Source: Chara braunii (taxonomy: Eukaryota; Streptophyta; Charophyceae; Charales; Characeae). Taken from it: a DNA stretch of 35,926 nt. Positions 1-11,000 of the stretch are shown here, piece after piece; positions within the stretch are counted from its first letter, which is position 1, and the number at the start of each line of letters is the position of its first letter. The DNA is taken from contig BFEA01000952.1 of NCBI GenBank assembly GCA_003427395.1, positions 208,015-243,940 on the forward strand, read 5' to 3'. A program made the translations under genes and the position numbers. The notes beneath the pieces are model-generated. The model saw only the letters and a list, made by a program, of their open reading frames with translations, was not told where the DNA came from and searched no databases.

Positions 1-52
1 AAACAGTGAGAGCATGGCCTATCGATCCTTTAGCGTTTCAGGACTTGAAGCT

Positions 53-95
<43 letters not shown>

Positions 96-198
96 AGCCA
101 AGCGTTCATAGNGACGTTGCTTTTTGATCCTTCGATGTCGGCTCTTCGTATCATTGTGAAGCAGAATTCACCAAGTGTTGGATTGTTCACCCACCAAC

Positions 199-240
<42 letters not shown>

Positions 241-657
241 ATTTACCCTACTGATGCACCGCTGTCGCAATGGTAATCCAACCCAGTACGAGAGGAACCG
301 TTGGTTCGCACAATTNGCAATTGTGCTTGGCTGAAAAGCCAGCGGTGCAAAGCTACCGTGCNTGGGATTATGACTGAACGCCTCTAAGTAAGAATCTATG
401 CTTGCAGCGACGGCGTATGCCTCCTCGGATGACACAAGGCTGTCGATAGGGCCAGCCCGTCTGGCCCCGAAAGCATAAGTTCGGAGTTGTCCCTCCTGCG
501 GCGGAGCACCGACGCCCTGGGGGTCTCTTCATCACAATTTCTTTCGCTCGGGGTGTCAAACCCTTTGCAGACGACCCAGACAGGGAACGGGGTGTTGTAA
601 GCAGTAGAGTGGCCTTGTCGTCACGATCTGTTGAGAATCGGCCCTTTGTTCCAAAGG
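1..657 (+). rRNA. 28S (25S/26S) rRNA, 3' part
   Basis: This is the 3' portion of large-subunit rRNA; its 5' part lies outside the window. Diagnostic conserved blocks are visible: the stretch around 71-110 (accacagggataactggctt and onward), the sarcin-ricin loop AGTACGAGAGGAACC at 285-299, and gactgaacgcctctaag near 372-388. After a lineage-specific expansion (about 400-560), the terminal plant-like block (ctttgcagacgac, then cggccctttgtt) ends near 657. I set the 3' end by homology with plant 25S, so it may be off by about 10 nt. Single ambiguous bases sit at 112, 316 and 362. The strand is opposite to the rDNA unit at 12387-21107. Confidence 0.95.
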
Positions 658-874
658 TTTCCCCCACCTTCAGGTTCCCCACCCCTCCTCAAATGTTTGA
701 ACAACGGTCATCCGCGTCTGAAGAGAGCCGTCGCCCTTGTATAGGGGCCGATGAGCTGCTTGCTTCTTTTTTTTTTTTTCCTTTTTTTTTTTCCCAGTTT
801 TGCTGCTTCTGTCTTAAGCCCCTTTTGCCCGATGTGGTACCCGACTTTCGGCTCAAAGGAGAACTGTGTCCGAG

Positions 875-1110
875 CCCATGTTGGGGTGGGTGCCACGTTG
901 TAAGCTTCTGGCCACTGCGGCGTGCCATCTGTCTGAAAGCATGGATATGTGTGTCTTCCTGTACTTGACCCGGTGGGCGTTTGTGCATGCCACATTGTCC
1001 GATATCGCCCCATACGGCCTGCCACTTTTGGCTGCACGGAGACCTGGGACCAAAGGATGGATCGACGTGAGTGCCACATTGTACACTTACTCACGATGTG
1101 GCGGGCGACC
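875..1110 (+). repeat. Three short spacer sub-repeats
   Basis: Three copies of a core like GTGCCACGTTGT occur at about 890-903, 986-998 and 1069-1082, each inside loosely similar 80-100 bp segments. Short sub-repeats are usual in rDNA intergenic spacers. Divergence is high and unit borders are unclear. Confidence 0.4.
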
Positions 1111-1434
1111 TTTGTTTTAGTAAAAAGAAAAAGCTATTCTTCAAGTATTCAAACAAAATGCAAACGTGTACTATGTACATACGTCTATAATATTATGCAT
1201 ATTACTTTTTTTTTTTTTTTTCCTATTGGATTCACCTTTCTTTCATGATGAAAACAAAATTCTGAATCTTCTCATTCTGTAGATAAAAGTTTGCTCAAGC
1301 AAGTATTCAATCAATTTAACGGAAGATTTTTAGTAGAGGGGGAGAGACGAAGGGTGTCTGGCCCCCCCTGCATACAAGCGTAATCGTCGTGGGGGCGCGC
1401 GAAGCATGCCCCTGGTGTTTCGGACCTGGAAAGC

Positions 1435-1710
1435 CAATTCTCACCCTATCTGGACCTCCTCATGTGTGTGCGTAATATCATGGCTTGGGAACAAAATACA
1501 GCGAGCGTAGTCATGATCTTCGTGGGGCCGCGCGCCCCCCAGCTTTGGGAACAGAGAGGCCACTTCCTGCCCTTTGTGCCCCCCCCCGCCCCCCCGCCCC
1601 CCCGCCCCCACGGGTGCGAGCAATGATGTGCATGGCGGGGGCAAACGGTCCACTTCCTGCCCTATCCGGCCCTCCTGCGCGTGCGCGTGATCATGGTGGG
1701 CTGCTTCACT
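1435..1710 (+). repeat. Diverged spacer repeat (three partial copies)
   Basis: Segments starting near 1435, 1558 and 1648 share the pattern ccacttcctgccctat followed by ggccctcctgcgcgtgcg. The first and third align over about 55 bp. The first copy has TG/CA where the third keeps CG, which fits decay of methylated CpG. The middle copy is short and is interrupted by the C-rich run. Confidence 0.45.
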
Positions 1711-2047
1711 GGAGGCAGTACCTGATTGGCTCCATGGTGTTCTCCGGGACATGCACGGAAATGCTTATGGCCGTCGTGTTCTCGGCCTCAATTCTTCTGC
1801 CGGATGCAGTTTTTTTCGGGGCCGACACAATTGAAATGACGATTTTCGGATTTTGTCAAGTCATCCTTGACTTTTCTTTCCCCCCTTGTCTTTCTGGAGT
1901 GCGTGTCCGGTCATGTTTGCCGACACATAACCCCACAACAGATGCTCGATTCTGCCAGACTTCCCGTAAACATTTCACTCCCACACCGCGGCGTGATCTG
2001 AGTCGCTAGGCACAGCAGCTGCTTGGCCTTTTCTCTGTTTGTTTCGT

Positions 2048-2081
<34 letters not shown>

Positions 2082-2562
2082 GTATTTATTTTTTCCCCCC
2101 GGCCCTTCCCCTTATCCCTTTGTGTGTGGAAGGGACGGAGATGGGACAGACTTTTGAGGTGTCGAATTTTGTGGGGCAGCAGATACCGTGCACTGCCACT
2201 CGGGCGTAGGAACGGCCCCAAGAAAAGGGGGTCTCCCAGGATCGAAGGTCCACAGGCGTCTTATTGAGAGCGGAAAGGGATGAGGTCCCGAGGGGGACAT
2301 CGCCATTGGGGTCTGTCCAGTCAGCTTGCTGGAAAGGGACATGTGCAGGTCCCTCGGCGGATGGCTCAGTGAGCACCCTCCGGATGTGCCAAACAGTCGG
2401 TGGTTGGCGGTTCGGAGTCCCGTTTGCACTCTTATAGGGGCCTGCGTGCTTAGCAGCCCCCTTGCAGTCGACGAAGGCGANGTTCCGGGCGTGGGTTTTG
2501 GGACCTTGTACTCGAGTGACGAGGAACTCTTTGCACACGCTTTGGGTGGTTTCCAGTTTGCG

Positions 2563-3837
2563 AGGGACAGGCAAGTCGTTCTTTGGTGGTCGAGCGAACA
2601 TTTTTGCGGCGCCGTGCGGGTCCATGGTCGTCTCTCTCGGAGGGCTTATTTCACGACAGCTTGGTCGTCGTTGGCGGCGGTCACGGCTGTCGGGGCTTTC
2701 CTATGCTGTGGTGCCCGGGTGTGGATCGTTGCGTTCACCCTCGCTCATTGTCTTGCGATGATTGGCGCCTGATCGCTGACGGCGGTCCGGTTGGCGGTCG
2801 TTTGCAGGGTGTGGAGGCGGAGGCGCCCGTCACCGACTCTCAGCCTCGGCACCATCATCTCATAGGTTATGGGGAGAGCGGTTGTGGCTTTGTTGTGGTG
2901 TCGTCTCCGTGTCCGCACTTACAACGATGCGTTCCGTTTGTGTTGAGGGGGTATCACGACTTGGTGAGGACGCTCTGCACTCTTCGCCATCCGAGCGGCG
3001 CCATTGAGCGGTGGCGCAGGTCGCCTCAGCCCTGGACCCGCTGCTTACCGTATGCGAGGGGGGAGACTTGTGGGATGCGTGATGCACCCTCCGACGGCGT
3101 CGCGAGGTTGGGCCTGTCATCCGCCCGACTTGTTGGAATGGGCGCTTGTGCCCGTCGTGTCCCCCATCCTGTGGTCTTGGTATGCTGCACACCGTGACGG
3201 ATCCCGTTGCGTTGTGGTTCCGCTGCGTTTAGGTTGTGCGCTTTGAAGGCTACTGTCCTCTGTCTCCTGGGTTTTGCCTGTGTCGAGTGTTATTGGTGGT
3301 GCCCGCGGCAACAGGCGCATGTGGATCCAGGGGGGAGGGTGTGTGTTCCTTTTGCGCCCCTTTGCACAGGTGGAGGCTTTCAGTCCGTCCGAGCGTGTTG
3401 GAAGCGTGGTGCATTCGTTTCTCTCTTTACCTACATTTCTCGATGGAGAGACAAGGCGGTTCACTTCGTTGTCGATACGTTTTGGGCGGGCGGTGGCATC
3501 CGGCTGTGGGCCGAAGCTGTCAGTGGTTCCTTCATGCGCGCCGTTGTTCGGATAGTGTGGTTATCTTGCGATCTCAGGGTGTGGTGTGGGCGGGTGCTGT
3601 TCGCAGCCAATCTTTTGAGCGGGTGGGGCGGGCTGTGTTGGATTGTGCGGAACCTTGCCGTTGGAGATGGCCTTCGGAGGGGAAGTTCACCTGAAATTCA
3701 AACAACCGGACTTTGCGGCGTCTCGGCAGCTCATTGCACGTTCCACGATTGTTCAACGTTCTTTTGGTAAGCTGGCCGGCGTGACGTGCCTACGTGCGCC
3801 TCGGCCATCGCTCCTTGTGGCTGCTCGTTACACCCGC
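2563..3837 (+). other. 5' external transcribed spacer, inverted-repeat arm 1
   Basis: GC-rich spacer directly upstream of the 18S start. It is matched in inverted orientation by 19827-21107 at high identity by eye (about 90%, not computed). The match begins near 2563 (gcgagggacaggcaag, compared with the reverse complement of 21090-21107) and runs into the 18S. The last ~200 nt are also recognisable in the old copy at 25919-26132. Long overlapping ORFs in this arm and its partner are a by-product of GC-rich composition and shared sequence. I do not call them genes. Confidence 0.75.
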
Positions 3838-3929
3838 TACCTGGTTGATCCTTCCAGTAGTCAAATGCTTGTCTCAAAGACTAAGCCATGCACTTCTAAG
3901 TGTGAACAGGTTGGCAAACTGCGAATGGC
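3838..3929 (+). rRNA. 18S rRNA 5' end, truncated
   Basis: The first ~92 nt of small-subunit rRNA: tacctggttgatcc at 3838, then gtcaaatgcttgtctcaaag, aagccatgca and aaactgcgaatggc ending at 3929. Canonical 18S would continue with TCATTAAAT; here it switches to unrelated sequence (gaacactttggcgag). The same 14 nt border retroelement insertions in the minus-strand 18S at 17666-17679 and 18932-18945. The fragment cannot give a functional rRNA as assembled. Confidence 0.9.
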
Positions 3930-5106
3930 GAACACTTTGGCGAGCGAATTAGCGCAGCGTAGCGTAGGGTCGGGCAGAGTAGCGCGATAGTTGGGTCGGG
4001 GATCTCGGGGAATTTCGACCGCGCGGCGAACTGCCGCGGGATTTTTTTTTTTTTTTTTTTTTTTTGGTTGACTTTTTTTCGGCTTTCTGGCGCGCGGAGG
4101 TTTGACGTGCCGGCTGGCGGGGACCTGACGACGAATGGTGGGGGTCAGCGTTGACGGTCGTCTTAGGGTTACGCGACGCGCGACGGCGTGAGGCGAAGGT
4201 GGAGACGAGTGGGTCGGCGACATCACGAGCCCACGCGCGACGCCATCGGAGGTGGCAAGCGTCAACGAGCACAAGGGGTGGAGAGGCCGGTGCAGACAAG
4301 ACAGACCGTGAAGAGAACAGGTCGGCATGCAAGCAAGGGACCATCAAGGGAGACGCAACATGGGTGCGAAGAGGCGATAGGAGCGAGCGCACGCAGCCGC
4401 TTACACTACTACTAAAGCAGGAACGGGGACAGGAAGTGCGAATGCGGTGCAGAGGTAAGGTATGAAGTTCTGGCAGGTTGTGTGTCTTGTCGATGTGCTT
4501 ATCATCTGGGGAGAAGTGCACCTTCATCAGCACAGACACCCCGAACATGCTTGGGACGAATACCTTTGATTGCGAATTCTCATCCTTGCATACCGGCTGG
4601 CCTACGTTTTAGGCAGGATCGTTTTCACTGGGTCGCGTGGGGGGGATGCTGCTGGCGATTGGCGATTATCTGCCCGGTAGGGTGCAGCTGCTTATGATTG
4701 CCTGCGCACCACGCTTTATGAGCCTCACTCTCTATCTTAACGAGATGCTCGAACACTTCGAGCCTGGCGTGCCGCGAGCGGAGTCGAGGGAGAGCAGAGA
4801 ATAGGAGTGGGATGTTTGAGGAAACTGTATAAAAAAGGGAGGGGGGGTGTGTTTTTTAGGTGGACGGATTCCACACAAGGGGAGAGCGGTTGGGCTAGTT
4901 CCTGACCCAGAGTTCCCCTTGATGTATTCCGGGCTGTAGGCGATTAATGTTGTTCTGAGCGGCGTTTGTGTTTTTTACAACTCGCGTGTCTGGTTGAGCT
5001 TGCGTGAGGCAAGTTAGGCTGCAATAGGGCGCTCGGGTTGGGGTACCTCCGGAAAGCGCTGGAGCAGCATCAACTTGTGGGTGGGAGTGTTGCAAACTTT
5101 GCAAAG
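3930..5106 (+). other. Putative LINE 5' region
   Basis: No convincing ORF. It starts GC-rich with gcg-type short repeats (3940-4040), carries a T24 tract at 4042-4065, then a CG-rich segment to about 4450. A GTATAAAAAAGGGAGGGG stretch at 4826-4843 resembles a TATA box. The poly-T could be the poly-A tail of an antisense insertion. Assignment to the LINE rests only on its position before ORF1. Confidence 0.4.
4826..4846 (+). promoter_or_regulatory. TATA-like element upstream of LINE ORF1
   Basis: GTATAAAAAAGGGAGGGG lies about 260 bp before the ORF1 ATG. It could be an internal Pol II TATA box. It also loosely resembles the plant Pol I start motif TATATAAGGGG, notable for an element sitting in rDNA. 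Sequence resemblance only. Confidence 0.25.
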
Positions 5107-8065
5107 ATGGCGGAACAGGGGAACCAGGGAGGAAGGGTAGGGGTATGGGATAGAAACACTCTTATGAAGGCCTTACGACGGTCCTATCTTCTTCGTGTGC
5201 CTTTGGAGGACCCAGGCCTCGTTGACTACTTTACGGTCAGCGGATATAGCATGGTACGCTCCGTGAATGAAATCATCTATCTCCAAAATACTTACCTTCG
5301 GGCGCATATGGTCGTCTGTACATTCCCGCCAGAAGCCAGGCGATGGTCTAGGGAGGCGAAGAGGGAATGGATCGAACGAAAGGAGGCAGTCTGGACGCTA
5401 GGGCGAGGACCATGGAAGGGGGATATCGACGCTTAAGGCGAGTCGGTTGTTACCTATCTGACACCGACCGTGGACATCAGGGACTGGTTGGTTAACGAAC
5501 AGGACAACGAGTCCATCGAGGTGGATGGTCAAACCCTAGTGGTCACGCTGACGGCTTGGAAATCGCCAGCTAAGATGGCAATGATGCGCCGACAGGACAT
5601 CCAGCGGCGATCTTGGGTCAAGGTATTCCGGGCATCGCATATCGCAGAGAAATGGGTTAAGGGTGCAGTCGAACACTTCTGCGGACGAATCGTGGAAGAA
5701 CAAGCCCACCTAGACGAAGATCGCCCATATACCAAGTACGTGATTGACGGGCCGCTTATCTCACTCCTCATCGACACGCTGGCCATAGCGACCGGCGTGT
5801 ACACTTGTTAGGAGGTGCGGGTCGTCACCAGCGAGACTCCGTTTTGCGAAGTCTGCCGCATCCATGGCCACCTCAATGCTCATGGTCGTTGTCTCAACAA
5901 GCAAGAATCAGTTAAGGAAATGCAAGACAGGGCGACCAGACTCGCGATGGAACCGATTCTACAATCGAGCCCGGAGACTAAGAGGAAGGCATGGAGAGAG
6001 ACCGAGATGCAGGTGGATCTGCAGATCTGGGAGGAGTGCCAAACATCGGCGCAGCAAGCGCAGGGGAACGGAGTACCTGTGACCAGGGTGAGTAAGAGAA
6101 GGAAGCGAGGGGAGGTTCTGCGGCGAGAGCGAGCATGGGAAGGGAGTCTGTCGGGCAAGCCCGACCCCATGTAGATCGATCCAGCAGAATGGATGTTCGG
6201 GGGAACTCCCCAGAAGAGTCCTCCCCCTCAAGAGTATGAAAGGCAGGTGAGCCGGTTGGCTGACGGGGTGACTCCCCTGCAACACCAGAGTGCGGCGCAA
6301 CGCAAGGAGGCAGCAGAGCTGCGGTCCCACTCTCGGGCCCCAGCTGAGGCATGTGGTTCAATGGGCAGAGAAGTGGGACACGAGCACCAGCAGGAGCGGA
6401 AAGAAGAGATGCTGTTCGGAATGCCCAAGGACGGAAGGGAACAGGACGAGACAGTACAAGAGGATGCCGAGGTGCCCGCAGAAGAAAACGAGGTCGCGAG
6501 CTCGGAGAGGGTGATGGCGGCCAAAAAGGAACCGGCCGAGGAGGGCGGCGGGTTGGCCCATGGGGATGGGGACAGGGAGATGCGCTCAGGTAAGACGACC
6601 ATACCTGTCTCCGGCGAGGGCGCAGGGAACGGGTGGCTCGTGGAGAATCGGTCCGTATCTGAGGGGCAGGCCCCCAGTCCTGGACTAGGCAGGAAGGTTA
6701 AAATAGAGCCAGTTGAGGAAGACGAAAGCCCGCCCCAGGCAGGCGAGCCCGGGGAACCTATGGCGCATGGAGTGCAGCGGCAGGAGCGCCCCGGCGGAAA
6801 GGCCTCATGCGCGGATGGGTCCAAGAATTGCGCGCCCCCCCAATCAGAGTACGACATGCCGATCATAGTCGAACGGGATAAGAGGGAGAGGGGTCCACGG
6901 GCACAGCATCGTCGTGTTAAGCAGGCAATCCCGGGGCCACCGCAGAGTTCCTCAGCCGAATGCATCCCTATCCCGACCACCTCGGCGGAATCAAACGAGT
7001 CCACAAAGCAACAACAGGCGGTTCGAATGGAACCTGCCCGGAGTCACCAGCCGCCAGTCGTACGTGAGAGCGAGGGGGAGAACGAGGGCGACTCAGCCCA
7101 GGGGAGGCTTAACCGGGAGGAAGTGAACAAGGGCCTGCTGACCGACGAGGTTCTCGAGCCCAAGGACGCAGGCTATGGGCAGGAGCAGCGGGTGGAGGCT
7201 GAAGTCGACGGGCGGAACGAGGCGCAAGGGCAGCAGCAAGAAGAGCAGGGCACCAACGAGATGACTGGCCTGCAGCAAGACGCGCAGGGAACTAACGAGG
7301 AAATGGAGGACGTACCACAACGGAGACAGGTGTCGCACAAAGGGGGACGCCAGGGGGGTGACGAGGTGAGGGCCCATGGGATACTCGAGGAGGTTCCCCC
7401 CCCCGTTGGGCAGGCCTGACGAAGCGGACAACGCGCCGTTGAGTGCTCTGGCGGTGAACCACAGAAGGGAGACGATTACCTTTAATCTCACGGAGATCTT
7501 AAAGGCAGGAGAAGTATACGCGTGTCCCCTCGTGCTGTGCTGGTCTGCAGACGAAATCAAGCTGCTAATGAAGGGCAAGATGGAAGTACCAGTTTTCAAG
7601 ATCTTTGCCCTCCCGCAGGTCCCCGAGGTGATGGAACAAGTCCGCAAATGGTTGGGGCCTGGCTATGAACTTGCTGAAATCCCACAAATATCGGCGTCTC
7701 GCTTCATTCGACAAACAGACAAATCTGCAGACTACGCTATCATGACCTTCTTCCTGGCGGCCACGCCCACTAGGTCAGGACGGACATGCATGCGGCTGCG
7801 AGGGACGCGATGGGTGGACTTCTCTGAGATCCAAGGACCGGTTGCGCACCCTAGGGATTTTCATGTCATTCATCAGGCCTCCTTGGGTATTCTAGAGCGC
7901 ATAGAAGCTAAGCTCCCGACCGAGGAGCGTTTCGACTCCCAACATGTCAAGGAAGGAAAGGGGATCTGGGAGAAAGCGGTTTACAGACTAGTTGGGTTTA
8001 TTTTTTTGTGGGGTGTTGCGGTTAAGCACCCCCCCCCCCCCGGCCCAGCATTAAAAACAGATTAG
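5107..8065 (+). pseudogene. LINE ORF1 (nucleic-acid-binding, gag-like), disrupted
   Basis: ORF1 of the LINE, presumed RNA-binding partner of ORF2. The start chosen is the ATG at 5107 in good context (aagATGgcg); the frame is open slightly upstream from a TTG at 5038. The reading frame runs in one register to 7419 but is cut by TAA at 5434-5436, TAG at 5809-5811 and TAG at 6172-6174. A shift in the C-run near 7397-7406 then continues it in the next frame to 8065. A Cys/His cluster CEVCRIHGHLNAHGRC near 5842-5889 (CX2CX4HX6C) is a variant zinc knuckle. Downstream is a long hydrophilic region rich in Glu, Gln, Gly and Arg (about 6193-7400), then a more globular end (7430-7990). Stops scattered through an otherwise coherent frame indicate decay, not a changed genetic code. 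Confidence 0.75.
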
Positions 8066-8087
8066 TTAGATAGGAGTAGGGGTACGG

Positions 8088-11000
8088 ATGGTGGGAAAGA
8101 GGACATGCAGTAGGGTAAAGGTTCTGACCTTGAATGCCCGAGGTTTAGGGAATCGGTCCCTTCAACCGAAGAGACGGGAGCTCCGCCGGCTGGTGATCAC
8201 TCATCAGATTGACGTGGCCTGCATTCAGGAGACCAAGCTCAATGCCAGCAAGATCACCACCCCTTGCCCATGCTGGAAAGGCCATCAAGTATGGGCCCTT
8301 ACCCAAGGCACACGAGGAGGCGTAGCGATCCTGGTCTCCCCCTATTTCAAAGGTAAGGTGGCTGACTGGTTCTTCGACACTCACGGCTATTGGGCATGGG
8401 TTGTGCTGCAGCACGAGGAGGAAACATGGGGTGTCCTGACTGTGTATGGCCCGCCGGAGCTGGGGGCACGTAGGCGCATGTGGGAGCAGCTATCAGAGGT
8501 CACGCCGCAGATCAACAACATTGTCATTGCTGGCGATTTCAACACGATTATATCTCCCGAGCTCGACACGGCTGCCATGCGCCTCGAAGAAGCAGACTCG
8601 GAAGCACTGCGAGCTAGCATGGCCAGTATGGGGTGCAGCGACTCCTTCAGAGCCCTGCACCCGGATCTCAGGACATACACGTTTTGCAGCAGCACCCCGC
8701 AGCGACGCAGCCGAATAGACATGATTTGGGCAACGGACCAGATGAACATGCGGTGTGAGGAGGTATCTACTACGCCCACTGCCTCATCAGATCATGCGGC
8801 CGGCGTGGCCTCCTTTGCCCTAGGACAAATGGAGATGGGAAGGCCGTAGGCTTCTGTCCCTGCATGGGTCTTCACCAGTCCGGACTATCGCCCGCTCGTA
8901 CACCGCTTCAGGGAGAGTTGGGCCGAGAACTTCCTGCAGGACGAATACCTCCAGCGGATCACGGAGGCCCTTGCTGAGCTGCGACGTTTGTTGTTGTCCA
9001 AGCTGCGGGTCCAACACCTGGCGCACCAACGAACCGGGCAAGAATTTGTGGATAGACTTCTCGCCCTGGACAAAGGTCCCGGGGATGAGGATGAAGATGA
9101 GTGGTGGGCAGAGCGTATGGAGACCGTGCGACAGTGGCGGGAGTGGCAGGTTGAGTACGCGGTACGGTGGGGGCGTAGGAACAAGGAGGCATGGGTTGTG
9201 GTGGGCGAGCGGATGGCCAGACGATTCTTTGCCGAGCTCAAGAAGAAGAAGGCCTCAACAGTCATGACAGCAATGATGCACCCGTTCAACCCAGCTGTAG
9301 GCGGCAGGACACCACGCGAGGCATTCTCAAGTGCGTTACAGACTTCTACAGGGACCTACTCACGGAAGACGAGGTGTGGTTCCCGGGAGCCATGGCCACC
9401 CAACCCGAAGACGAAGTTTGGCAGTTCGTACGAAGTCGGCTTGATCTGGACCGCAGCTGCCTCCTGGATCAAGACATCACGGAAGAGGAGGTGGAAGCGG
9501 CTATTCGGGAAAAAAAGCGGCAGGTCTGGATGGGATGCCAATCCAGATTTTCAAGGAGTTCAGGCACATCTTCACCATACTCCTGACCCCGGCTTTCAAT
9601 GACGCCCTGAGGCACGCAAAGTTCCCAGTAAGCTTCGCCGACGCTTACGTGGTGCTGCTGTACAAGAAGGGGCCCAAGGATGACGTCTGAATTTGGCGGC
9701 CGATCTCGATTCTGAATGCCATTTACAAGATCCTGGCGAAAATCTTGGCAACTCGAGTCAATGCAGTGTTGCCCAGCCTAATCCACCCCACGCAGACGGG
9801 TTTTGTCCCGGGCCAGCAAATAACAACCAGTATCTTAATGGCCCAGCAGGTGCTCGAGGAGGCCGAGGTGTCGGGGCAATCGTTGGCTTTCATATCCATC
9901 GATCTGAAGAAAGCCTACGACAGGGTCCGATGGGAGTTCCTTCTTCAGGCCATGGCCCAACGGGGGTTTGGGGCCATTTTTCGGGGATGGGTACGGACAA
10001 TGCTTAATCAAGCCTCCACAATCATGCAGGTCAATGGGGTTAGATCCGAAAAGCTAAAAGTGACTCGTTCAGTGAGGTAGGGGTGCCCCCTGTCCCCTGC
10101 CCTGTACGCCATCTACATTGAGTCGCTGCACGAGCTTCTTCGGGGTGACGAACGCCTGCAGGGCCTGAGACTCCAGCAAGGCGAAGATATCCAGTCCTCG
10201 GCTTTTGCAGACGACACGGGGACCATCATCCCACCCCAGACCAGCCAACTGCGTTTCCTGCAGGAGGACCTGGCAACTTTTTGTAAATATTCGGGGGCCA
10301 GGGTCAACTGGGAGAAATCCCATGCCATCCTACCAGCGGACATGGACCCGCCAGACAGATGGGACCTTCCTGCAGCGAAAGATGGGCGGGCCCGGTTCTT
10401 GGGAGTCAGCCTCACCCCCAGTTGGGGAGGTGTCGAACAGATGGCCAGGCAGGCGGTGGCGGCAACGACGAAGTTAAAGGCATGGTCCACAGCAGTACAG
10501 CTGGGAGTGTTCGGCAAAGCTTTGGTGATCAAGAACTCCATCCTGGCCAAAGTATGGTATGCAAGAGCCATACACATGCCCGGCAGGCGGACCTTTGCGT
10601 ACTTATGCCAGGCTATCCATGCTTACCTGTGGTCTGACAATGCAGATTCTCAGACCTCAATCTGCTGCGTAGCCTGGAACAAGCTGACCCAGCCGAGAGT
10701 TGAAGGGGGATTGGGCCTTTTAGACCCACGTCTGCAGATGAAGGCCCTGCAAATGCGCCACTTGGTATGGTACTTGCTGAGGACGGTTGGGGAACAATGG
10801 CACGCGCTTACCACTCAGCACCTGGCACATGCCCTGCAACTCCCACCCGCACTCGTAGAGGTTAATCTGGCCAGCAGTGGCCTGATTGGCCACGTGGCAC
10901 GAGGAACGGTTTGGTCGGTGCCTCTTGGTTTATGGAAGAAGATCAGCCTCATGAATCGCGAACCCGTGACTGCAGATGCTGTATACAACCAACTCCTCTT

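Larger units (their letters stand above)
658..2562 (+). other. rDNA intergenic spacer
   Basis: Non-coding spacer between the 28S end and the ETS part that is shared with the second rDNA copy. It contains four poly-T tracts (767-792 interrupted, 1206-1222, 2051-2078, and a weaker one near 2090), a run of C and G blocks at 1578-1610, and short degenerate repeats. The T-rich block about 110 nt after the 28S end is a plausible Pol I termination region, but no specific terminator can be assigned. The ORFs here are low-complexity shadows. No Pol I promoter of the plant TATATAAGGGG type was found, so the spacer/ETS boundary is only operational. Confidence 0.7.

Noticed and set aside
3207-3770. Long sense frame in the ETS (187 codons), with a homologous 247-codon frame at 19713-20456 on the minus strand
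   Set aside because: The two frames are alike because the ETS arms are alike. The frame runs into 18S sequence, the composition is GC-rich spacer, and no protein motif is present.
6228-7004. 258-codon minus-strand frame
   Set aside because: Antisense shadow of the Glu/Gly-rich part of LINE ORF1.
5434-10080. Alternative genetic code (TAG/TAA as sense), suggested by in-frame stops in the LINE
   Set aside because: TGA is also used in frame, real frameshifts are present, and the gypsy relic shows the same mix of all three stops. Simple decay explains it.
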